From Pirellula staleyi DSM 6068 (GTDB lineage Bacteria; Planctomycetota; Planctomycetia; Pirellulales; Pirellulaceae), in assembly GCA_945870455.1 (NCBI GenBank), contig CAMBSL010000009.1, positions 1 to 49,419 on the forward strand: DNA of 49,419 nt. Reading direction: 5' to 3'. The position numbers and the translations under genes were made by a program. Of the stretch, positions 42,652-49,419 are shown piece by piece (the first letter of the stretch is position 1; each line of letters starts with the position of its first letter). A model generated the notes under the pieces. It did not search any database. It worked only from the letters and a program-made list of their open reading frames with translations, and had not been told where the DNA came from.

Positions 42652-44214
42652 ATGACGCAAATTACCTCAGATCGCATATTCGAAATAATCGAAAAGAGTA
42701 AACTCGTCGATCCAGCCGTCTTAGAAGTCCAGCTGGAAGCGATTCGATCCAAAAACGAGGGAATTCTTCCGGAAGACCCAGTCGTTGTTTGCAAGGCCCT
42801 CGAAGATGCAGGAATTGTCACGCGATGGCAGTGTGAAAAGTTTTTGCAAGGTAAATACAAGGGGTTTTTTCTTGGTGGCCACAAACTCTTGGGACATCTC
42901 GGCTCAGGCGGGATGAGTAGCGTCTACCTGGCCGAACATATGCTCATGAAGCATAAACGAGCGATCAAAGTGCTACCCAAGTCCAAGCTTGGTAACAACA
43001 GCTACTTGGAACGATTTCAGCGCGAAGCCAAGGCCATTGCGTCGTTGAACCACATCAACATCGTTCGGGCCTATGACATCAACAACGAAAAGGATACTCA
43101 CTACCTCGTCATGGAATACGTCGAGGGTGCGGACATGCAAAACCTTGTTCGCAAACACGGACCGCTCCCCTATGCTGTTGCTGCCGACTACATCGCTCAA
43201 GCGGCTCGTGGTCTTCACCATGCCCACGAGGCAGGACTGATCCACCGCGATGTCAAACCTGCCAATTTGCTTGTTAATAAAGATGGCGTCGTGAAAGTTT
43301 TGGACCTAGGACTCGCTCTGTTCACCGAGGAAGCAGATGCTTCCCTCACCATGGAGTACAACGACAAAGTCCTCGGCACAGCCGATTATCTTCCTCCAGA
43401 ACAAGCCATCAATAGCCACAAAATCGATAGCCGCGCCGACATGTACGGCCTTGGATGCACGCTCTACTTTTTACTGACGGGCCATCCGCCGTTCCCCGAT
43501 GGAAGCATCGCTAGCCGTATCATCAAGCATCAGAATTCGATGCCTCCCGATGTGCGAAAAGATCGCCCAGATTGTCCGGGAGAATTGGATGGCATTTGCG
43601 TCAAGATGATGCAAAAGGATCCTAAATATCGCTACGCATCCTGCCTCCAAGTTGCGGAAGTGTTGGAAGCTTGGCTGGACAAGTATCGAAACGAGACCAA
43701 GGACAACCCAGCTAAAACCAAGGATAACAATCTTTCTGTTTCCGACATTCTTGACGGCAGAAGTAAGGCCCCCGCCAACGTCGATACGGTCACGAATCGT
43801 GGAACTGGGACAGAAGTTGGAAAAATTGGCCTGGGTAGCGCAGTGGTTAGTCTGTCCGCTTCGGATAGCGGAGTGCTCCGAGCGATCGCGAAAGGGGATG
43901 CGTCGACCGTCGATAGCAAGATCGATCTTGTGCATGACACCAGCGTCCCTAACACCAAGACGTCCAAGAGCCAAGCGATTGCCAAGGCGACATCTCCCAT
44001 CACCAACCCTCAAAACGGAAACGCACAACCGAAATCTCCTCTCGTCAAACCCCTCGGCCAGCCACTAGCCAAGGACAATCTGAAAGCAACAAAATCTGCA
44101 AATGCAAACCAGCGGAAAACGAAAAACTCCCGAATCTGGTTGCTAGCGGGAACTGGAGTGATCGTAATCTTGTTGATCGCAGGCATCGTTGTTGCGATGA
44201 TGGCAAATCGGTAG
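42652..44214 (+). CDS. PknB-type serine/threonine protein kinase with C-terminal membrane anchor
   Basis: 520 aa. An N-terminal ~70-residue helical region precedes the kinase domain (about 75-345). P-loop GSGGMSSVY (84-92), ATP-binding Lys106 in RAIKVL, HRDVKPANLL (His198-Arg-Asp200), DLG in place of DFG (Asp218), and ADYLPPEQ for the APE motif. A Ser/Thr/Lys-rich linker runs from about 345 to 490. One membrane helix (about 493-517, GTGVIVILLIAGIVVAMM) ends the protein, so the kinase is cytoplasmic and only a few residues lie outside. The next gene encodes a secreted cytochrome-like protein. Target unknown. Confidence 0.93.
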   Translation: MTQITSDRIFEIIEKSKLVDPAVLEVQLEAIRSKNEGILPEDPVVVCKALEDAGIVTRWQCEKFLQGKYKGFFLGGHKLLGHLGSGGMSSVYLAEHMLMKHKRAIKVLPKSKLGNNSYLERFQREAKAIASLNHINIVRAYDINNEKDTHYLVMEYVEGADMQNLVRKHGPLPYAVAADYIAQAARGLHHAHEAGLIHRDVKPANLLVNKDGVVKVLDLGLALFTEEADASLTMEYNDKVLGTADYLPPEQAINSHKIDSRADMYGLGCTLYFLLTGHPPFPDGSIASRIIKHQNSMPPDVRKDRPDCPGELDGICVKMMQKDPKYRYASCLQVAEVLEAWLDKYRNETKDNPAKTKDNNLSVSDILDGRSKAPANVDTVTNRGTGTEVGKIGLGSAVVSLSASDSGVLRAIAKGDASTVDSKIDLVHDTSVPNTKTSKSQAIAKATSPITNPQNGNAQPKSPLVKPLGQPLAKDNLKATKSANANQRKTKNSRIWLLAGTGVIVILLIAGIVVAMMANR

Positions 44215-44240
44215 GCGACTGAGTACTTCTTCCCATCCCC

Positions 44241-44292
44241 ATTATCTCTATACAGGCAAGTACGGTATTATCTTTATACAGGCAAGTACGGT
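44241..44292 (+). repeat. Two 26-bp tandem repeats upstream of the heme protein gene
   Basis: 44241-44266 and 44267-44292 differ by one base (CTCTATACAGG against CTTTATACAGG). Each contains ATACAGGCAAGTACGGT. They lie 66 bp before the start codon, so they could be operator or promoter repeats; no binding protein is suggested by the sequence. Confidence 0.85.
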
Positions 44293-44358
44293 GTCGACAT
44301 TTCACGCGAAACACCGTCTGCCTTTGACGCATGCAAATCTTAGCTTTGGCCGAATACT

Positions 44359-46245
44359 ATGCTGAATCTCTTATCTCGATCGATTGGTCTCATCCTGCTC
44401 CTCGCTCCGGTCGTCCAGGCAGACGACCTAGGTCTCCTCAAGGAATCGCTCAAAACGGCTGGGCAGCAACTCAAGGCGGGCAAAGTCCTCGAGTCCTCTG
44501 AGATTATCGAAAAGAGCACCAAATCGCTTTTGGATTTAGTCGCGATCGCACCGGCGAAGGATCTCGCGGAGCTGAAGAAGCTGCACGCCCAGCTCGAGAA
44601 AGCTCACGAACTCCTAGAAGTCCAAGGAGCGGAGCTCTCCGAACTGCCCAACTGGGACACACTCCTCAAAGCAAAGAGGAGCAACGCACCGAAAGCTTCC
44701 CCAACTGCTCCCTCCACAGTCCCTGCAAACGCCAAAGCCTTGAGTTTCTCGCGCGACATCGCTCCATGGATGGTCGATCAATGTGGGCAATGTCATATCA
44801 AGGCGGAGCGAGGTGGTTTTTCCCTGGCGACATACAACGCACTTATCAAAGGCTCAAAAGGTGGAGTCGTTCTCTTCCCAGGCGATCCCGCCAGCAGCCG
44901 AATTGTCGAGACCATTGAAACAGGCGACATGCCGCGCAGCGGAGCTAAGGTAACGCCAGAAAATTTTGCCAAACTCAAGCAATGGATTAAGGAAGGCGCC
45001 AAATTCGACGGCCCAGCTCCAACCGATCCGATCGCTTCGTTGGTCAATAGCAAGTCCCCGGCCATGCCAACGCCTGAACCGAAGAAAGAGCCCGTCGTTA
45101 TTCCGGCTGCGACAGGAAAGGAAACGGTTAGTTTTTCTCGCGATATTGCGCCTCTCCTAATGTCGAATTGCAACGGCTGCCATTACAACGGAACACGCAA
45201 TTCGGGTGGATTGCAATTCGATGCGTTCGCAGGATTGATCAAGGGTGGCGACAGCGGCGTCGCACTGAAACCGACAAAGCCTGAAGAGAGTCTATTGATT
45301 AAGAAGCTTCGTGGCACCGAAGGGGCGAGGATGCCGTTGGGACGAAGCCCGCTGTCGGACGAGCAAATCCAAACCGTCGCGACTTGGATCCAGGAAGGGG
45401 CGACTTTTGATGGCCAGAGCAAAGATGCGAAACTAGAACAAGTCGTCAGCCAAGCATGGGCAGCCAAAGCATCGCACAAAGAGCTAATGGAAAAGCGAAT
45501 GACGCGAGCTCGCGAAAAATGGAAATTAGTTGCCCCCAAACGCGAAGCAGACGAAGCACACGACGATCAAATTCATATCATCGGAGACATCGGTGCTGAG
45601 AATGTGTCCGATCTGCTCAAGCAATCCCACACGGCCTTGAACCAAGTTCGAAAGATGTTCAAGATCAATAGCAAGGAGCCCTTGATCAAGGGCGGCATCA
45701 CCATCTTCGCACTCAAGCAGCGCTACGACTACAGCGAATTCGGAACGATGCTCGAGAGCCGATCGTTGCCACCAGAATGGTCAAGCCATTGGCGTTATGA
45801 TAATCTCGATGTTTATGTTGCAATGGTGTTCGACAAAGCCGCCAACAAGATCAATGAAACGTCTTTGGTGCAACAGTTTACAAGTTTATGGTTAAGTTCC
45901 TTTGAGGGTGTGCCAAAATGGTTCGCAGACGGAGCTGGCCGACAAGCACTTGCTGTCTCGGTCGGAATCAACGATGCACGTGTCCAGCCTTGGATCAAAC
46001 GCCTCCCCGAGTCTATGTCTCAAATCAAAAATCTAAAACCGTTTCTTCAAGGATCCATGAATGACGAGGACTCTGCCACCATTGGCTTTGGAGTGATCCG
46101 ATTCATGGTTGAGGCAAAAATGAAGGCCCAATATGATGCCATTATCCGTTCGTTAGTCAGCGGGATGAGTTTCGAACAAGCGACCACGAAGTCCATTGGT
46201 CCGATCGAACTCTTTCTCCAAAAAGTCCTTGGGAAATCGAAATAA
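44359..46245 (+). CDS. Secreted protein with two planctomycete cytochrome C domains and a dead peptidase-like C-terminus
   Basis: 628 aa. Signal peptide MLNLLSRSIGLILLLAPVVQ. A helical region (25-105) and Pro/Ala linker precede two similar domains: SFSRDIAPWMVDQCGQCH (heme motif 142-146) and SFSRDIAPLLMSNCNGCH (271-275), each followed by a 'MPRSG' or 'MPLGR' loop with the likely axial Met. The last 230 residues resemble gluzincin-type peptidase domains (LPPEWSSHWRYD, VPKWFADG at 518-525), but the HExxH position reads QQFTSL (505-510), so it cannot be a zinc protease. Periplasmic. The next gene is a PQQ-type propeller, which may form a redox or binding unit with it. Confidence 0.85.
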   Translation: MLNLLSRSIGLILLLAPVVQADDLGLLKESLKTAGQQLKAGKVLESSEIIEKSTKSLLDLVAIAPAKDLAELKKLHAQLEKAHELLEVQGAELSELPNWDTLLKAKRSNAPKASPTAPSTVPANAKALSFSRDIAPWMVDQCGQCHIKAERGGFSLATYNALIKGSKGGVVLFPGDPASSRIVETIETGDMPRSGAKVTPENFAKLKQWIKEGAKFDGPAPTDPIASLVNSKSPAMPTPEPKKEPVVIPAATGKETVSFSRDIAPLLMSNCNGCHYNGTRNSGGLQFDAFAGLIKGGDSGVALKPTKPEESLLIKKLRGTEGARMPLGRSPLSDEQIQTVATWIQEGATFDGQSKDAKLEQVVSQAWAAKASHKELMEKRMTRAREKWKLVAPKREADEAHDDQIHIIGDIGAENVSDLLKQSHTALNQVRKMFKINSKEPLIKGGITIFALKQRYDYSEFGTMLESRSLPPEWSSHWRYDNLDVYVAMVFDKAANKINETSLVQQFTSLWLSSFEGVPKWFADGAGRQALAVSVGINDARVQPWIKRLPESMSQIKNLKPFLQGSMNDEDSATIGFGVIRFMVEAKMKAQYDAIIRSLVSGMSFEQATTKSIGPIELFLQKVLGKSK

Positions 46246-46297
46246 GAATCGTTTGCATAAGCAATTCATCAATCGCTTGATTTAGAAAGCATCCTTC

Positions 46298-47626
46298 ATG
46301 TCGGTCCTCGTCCTGTCGATAGTCAGTTTGTTTTTGTGTGTTGTGCCGGGGGACAGTTGGCCAGGGTTTCTTGGGAGTGAGGCAAAATTAACTACGTCCG
46401 AGTCAGTACCGACAAAGTGGTCGCCCAAGGAAGGCGTTTTGTGGAAGTCGACTCCCGTTGGACATGGCCAATCAAGCCCAGTCATTTGGGACAACAAGGT
46501 TTTCGTTACGTCCACGGACGGGCCTCTCAAGGATGACTACTACCTCTACTGTCTATCGCTGTCGGATGGAGCACAACTCTGGAAACATGCACTCAAGAAT
46601 TCGGATCCTGTCGAGAACAGTCTCTACGTGAGTCGAGCGGCACCTACGCCTGTTGTGGATTCGAAAAACGTCATCGCATTTTTTGAAAGCGGTGACATCG
46701 TTTGTCTGAACCATGCAGGCCAACAACAATGGAGCCGATCGATCGCAAAGGATTACGGAAAATTCCAAAACAAATTCGGACTTTGTGGCTCGCCTGTTCA
46801 GACTGAAAATCACGTCATCATTCTCGTGGACGATGAAGGACCAAGCTATTTGGTAGCGATCGACAAAGCTACGGGACAAGAAGTTTGGAAACGAGATCGA
46901 ACCTCTCGGAGGAGCTGGTCGTCCCCTTCGATACAAACGATCGCTGGGGTCAAGCAGGTTCTGGTGAGTTCGTCTGGCAGCGTCGACGGGTATGATTGCA
47001 CAACCGGTAATTTGCTTTGGAGTTTCGCGGACATCGGTGGCAATACCGGTACCACTCCTTTACCGGCCGGCCCTGACCGATTCTTTGTCGCAGCGGCTGG
47101 CGGTCGAGAAGGAGAGAATACGGAATTGGCAAAGAAGTCGAACTTGGTGATGGACGTCAAATTGGTGGATGGCAAATGGTCAGCCATGCCACTTTGGATC
47201 GCCTCCGAGGCAGCACCATCATGGGCTTCTCCGATGTCGTATCGTGGATGCGCGTACTGGGTGAATCGTACCGGTGTGGTCTACTGCTTCGACCTGGAAA
47301 CCGGCTCATTAAACTATAAGGAACGAACCAAACAATCCTGTTGGGCCACTCCGATCGGATTAGGCGATCGAGTCTACTTTTTTGGAAAAGACGGGCTTAC
47401 CACGGTGATTGCTGCGGGTAAGGAGTTTAAGATTCTTGCCGAAAACCAACTATGGGACCCTGACGCGGTGGCAGCCGACGAGAAGGCTGGTGCCAACGAG
47501 TCCACCGAAGAGCGCAAGCGAGCTGCGGCTATGTTTTCTGGCCCGACTCAATATGGATGTGCCGTCGGTTCTGACAAGCTAATCATCCGTACTGGAGATT
47601 CTGTCTATTGTATCGGCAAGCCATAG
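46298..47626 (+). CDS. PQQ-like beta-propeller protein (BamB-like fold)
   Basis: 442 aa. Hydrophobic N-terminal signal ([16 protein letters not shown]), then [11 protein letters not shown] and a series of propeller blades: [72 protein letters not shown]. Each repeat has the 'G-x-x-x-W' or 'A-x-D-x-x-T-G' tryptophan-docking type sequence of PQQ-dependent or BamB-like propellers. Planctomycetes have many such secreted proteins. No PQQ ligand set of true dehydrogenases is visible. prpD follows one base after the stop, so they are coupled. Confidence 0.85.
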   Translation: MSVLVLSIVSLFLCVVPGDSWPGFLGSEAKLTTSESVPTKWSPKEGVLWKSTPVGHGQSSPVIWDNKVFVTSTDGPLKDDYYLYCLSLSDGAQLWKHALKNSDPVENSLYVSRAAPTPVVDSKNVIAFFESGDIVCLNHAGQQQWSRSIAKDYGKFQNKFGLCGSPVQTENHVIILVDDEGPSYLVAIDKATGQEVWKRDRTSRRSWSSPSIQTIAGVKQVLVSSSGSVDGYDCTTGNLLWSFADIGGNTGTTPLPAGPDRFFVAAAGGREGENTELAKKSNLVMDVKLVDGKWSAMPLWIASEAAPSWASPMSYRGCAYWVNRTGVVYCFDLETGSLNYKERTKQSCWATPIGLGDRVYFFGKDGLTTVIAAGKEFKILAENQLWDPDAVAADEKAGANESTEERKRAAAMFSGPTQYGCAVGSDKLIIRTGDSVYCIGKP

Positions 47627-47627
47627 C

Positions 47628-49085
47628 ATGCATCACTCAACTCGACGTCCCGATGAAACGGTTGACCCACTCCTGCAGACCATTGCGGAGTACGCCGTTT
47701 CGAAATCGACCTTTAGCCATGCAGCGTTAGAAACAGCGAGCTGGTGTCTGATCGATAGCTTGGGATGCGGACTGCTAGCCCTGGAGTTCCCCGCTTGCAC
47801 TAAAATGTTGGGACCCGTCGTGCCTTGTGCGACGCTGGTTGGTGGAGCACGCGTGCCGGGTACACATTGGCAACTGGAACCGGTCAAGGCAGCCTTCAAC
47901 ATCGGCTGCATGATTCGGTGGCTGGATTTCAATGACACTTGGCTCGCCGCTGAGTGGGGCCACCCATCCGACAATTTCGGAGCCATTCTCGCGTTGACGG
48001 ACTACTTGGATCGCAACCCTGCCAACCCGTGGCAACCTAATCGCCAATACACGATTCAAGATGTGCTCGACGCCGCAATCAAAGCATATGAAATCCAAGG
48101 TGTCTTGGCGCTGGAAAACAGTTTCAATCGTGTGGGCTTCGATCACGTTTTACTTGTCCGCGTTGCCTCGACGGCGGTCGCATGTTCACTGCTTGGTGGA
48201 AGCAAAGAGCAGATTGCCGATGCCGTCAGTCATGCTTGGCTCGATGGTGGAGCCTTGCGAACGTATCGTCACTCGCCGAACACTGGATCGCGAAAGAGTT
48301 GGGCGGCCGGGGATGCAACGCAGCGGGCAGTTCAACTAGCCCTTTGGACCATGACCGGAGAAATGGGCTACGCTACCGCCCTGACAGCAAAACGCTGGGG
48401 GTTTCAAGATGTCATGATGGATGGAAAACCTATCCTGATCCATCGCCCGCTAACGAGCTACGTTATGGAGAACATCTTGTTCAAAGTTGCTTACCCTGCC
48501 GAGTTCCACGCTCAAACCGCTGCCGAAGCGGCCATCCAGTTGCACGCACAAGTCATCCAACGCGTTGAGTCCATAAAGGAAATACGGATTCATACGCATG
48601 AATCCGCGATTCGCATCATCGACAAAAAGGGGCCGCTCAACAATCCCGCAGATCGCGACCATTGCTTGCAATATATTACGGCGATCGGATTGCTGCATGG
48701 CGACTTGAAATCGGAACATTACGAAGACTTCGCGGCGGCCGAACCACGCATCGACCAGCTTCGCAGCAAAATGGTAGTCATCGAAGAAATGAAATATTCA
48801 CGAGATTACTTGGATCCTGATCTTCGTTCGATTTCCAATCGCGTCCAAGTATTCTTCGAGGATGGAACCGCGACGGATGCAGTGGAAGTTCAATTTCCGC
48901 TTGGACATCGACGACGACGAAATGAAGCAATAGGGCCTCTCAAATCCAAATTCCGTACCAACGCTGGCAAGCGGTTCACGGAAAGTCGAGTCGAGTCCTT
49001 GGTGCAGATGTTTCATGATGGCCAATCGCTGTTGAACATGCGAGTTTCGGAGTTCATGGACCGCTTCACTCCAGTCGATTCCTGA
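47628..49085 (+). CDS. prpD: MmgE/PrpD family protein, 2-methylcitrate dehydratase
   Basis: 485 aa, typical PrpD length. [20 protein letters not shown] is the characteristic active-site stretch of 2-methylcitrate dehydratase, which dehydrates 2-methylcitrate in propionate breakdown. Other family segments: [49 protein letters not shown]. No prpC or prpB is beside it; it follows the PQQ-like gene by one base, which is an unusual neighbour. Confidence 0.92.
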   Translation: MHHSTRRPDETVDPLLQTIAEYAVSKSTFSHAALETASWCLIDSLGCGLLALEFPACTKMLGPVVPCATLVGGARVPGTHWQLEPVKAAFNIGCMIRWLDFNDTWLAAEWGHPSDNFGAILALTDYLDRNPANPWQPNRQYTIQDVLDAAIKAYEIQGVLALENSFNRVGFDHVLLVRVASTAVACSLLGGSKEQIADAVSHAWLDGGALRTYRHSPNTGSRKSWAAGDATQRAVQLALWTMTGEMGYATALTAKRWGFQDVMMDGKPILIHRPLTSYVMENILFKVAYPAEFHAQTAAEAAIQLHAQVIQRVESIKEIRIHTHESAIRIIDKKGPLNNPADRDHCLQYITAIGLLHGDLKSEHYEDFAAAEPRIDQLRSKMVVIEEMKYSRDYLDPDLRSISNRVQVFFEDGTATDAVEVQFPLGHRRRRNEAIGPLKSKFRTNAGKRFTESRVESLVQMFHDGQSLLNMRVSEFMDRFTPVDS

Positions 49086-49130
49086 CGACTAGTTAGTGCT
49101 TTGTCAACGCAAAGAATTAGGGTTCAAAAA

Positions 49131-49195
49131 ATTAGCCATTGGGCGATAGCCCCGGTTGTTGTGTCAAGAACCGTGGCTAGCGCCATTCGGCTAAT
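49131..49195. repeat. 65-bp imperfect inverted repeat (possible terminator)
   Basis: Arms read ATTAGCC-n4-GGCG-n-TAGCC-n-CGGTT and its reverse complement AACCG-n-GGCTA-n-CGCC-n4-GGCTAAT, around an 11-base centre. It separates the prpD stop from the convergent gene at the edge. Confidence 0.8.
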
Positions 49196-49268
49196 CCTAA
49201 AATTAGATTTGGACAGATCATAGCCTCTGGGCCTGCAGCAGCGAGTTGGTCATTGAAACGTGAGTTTT

Positions 49269-49419
49269 TTAAAGCATCGCGGCAATGTGTTTTTTCACTT
49301 CAGAGACAACTGTTTCCCAGTCGCCGACTGCGGGTTGGCGAAAGAGTCGACAGGTCGGATACCAAGGGCTTTCGGGCCGGATTTGCATCCAGCGCCAATC
49401 GGGAGTGAACCCCAATAGC
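49269..49419 (-). CDS. C-terminal part of a TPR/glycosyltransferase-like protein (runs off the right edge)
   Basis: The last 49 codons of a minus-strand gene, stop TAA at 49269-49271. Sequence GFTPDWRWMQIRPESPWYPT, then RLFRQPAVGDWETVV, is the closing motif of planctomycete and proteobacterial TPR-containing glycosyltransferase-type proteins ('DWRW...SPWYPTxRLFRQ...GDW'), where it ends the glycosyltransferase domain. Most of the gene lies outside the window, so the call rests on this motif only. Confidence 0.65.
   Translation of the reverse strand, partial: LLGFTPDWRWMQIRPESPWYPTCRLFRQPAVGDWETVVSEVKKHIAAML

Overview
The window reads as chromosomal DNA of a planctomycete, most likely Pirellulaceae (Rhodopirellula-like). 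This is inferred from gene content: a DUF1559 protein with a prepilin-type N-terminus, planctomycete-type c-type cytochrome proteins with CxxCH motifs inside large secreted proteins, a PknB-type kinase with a C-terminal membrane anchor, many short secreted proteins of unknown function, infrequent Shine-Dalgarno sequences, and intergenic spaces rich in short palindromic repeats. Gene density is moderate, most genes are housekeeping or metabolic, and there is no phage, transposase or CRISPR array.

Left part (1-15.5 kb): the 5' part of a secreted Cys/Pro-rich protein (minus); then, on plus, a heme-motif sensor histidine kinase, purM, a MoaD/ThiS-like protein, a uronate-isomerase-like amidohydrolase and asd. 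On minus follows a nucleotidyltransferase with a small partner (toxin-antitoxin-like), and a long minus-strand run: coiled-coil protein, SpoU-family RNA methyltransferase, ABC exporter with degenerate ATPase motifs, HlyD adaptor, TolC-like outer membrane protein, ApbE flavin transferase. The last four look like a tripartite export operon.

Middle part (15.5-31 kb): DUF885 metallopeptidase, fabH, a decayed M20 peptidase, several poorly known secreted proteins (two of them split by apparent frameshifts), deoC, and a minus-strand cluster of secreted protein, hotdog thioesterase, asparagine-synthetase-like protein and RaSEA-like radical SAM protein. Between the last two lies a 5 x 17 bp tandem repeat that makes a chain of tiny ORFs linked by ATGA overlaps, ending on the radical SAM start codon. 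Then come a DUF1559 protein, a c-type cytochrome protein, a Cys-rich membrane protein and the C-terminal relic of a PhoD-type phosphatase.

Right part (31-49.4 kb): plsC-like acyltransferase, galE, a XerC/D-type recombinase, a secreted unknown protein, a repeat-rich spacer, the RNase P RNA gene (minus, with a recognisable P1 helix and -10 box), a ribbon-helix-helix protein, rimI-like acetyltransferase and a Nudix hydrolase (coupled), a methyltransferase, xylA, a Ser/Thr kinase, a two-heme-motif protein with a dead peptidase-like domain, a PQQ-like beta-propeller and prpD, and the C-terminus of another minus-strand gene at the edge.

The most unusual items are the chained mini-ORFs before the radical SAM gene (with a similar start-region duplication before moaD), the uncharacterised AsnB-like/radical SAM pair, the His-rich ABC exporter with altered catalytic motifs, and two copies of a ~115 bp palindromic element.
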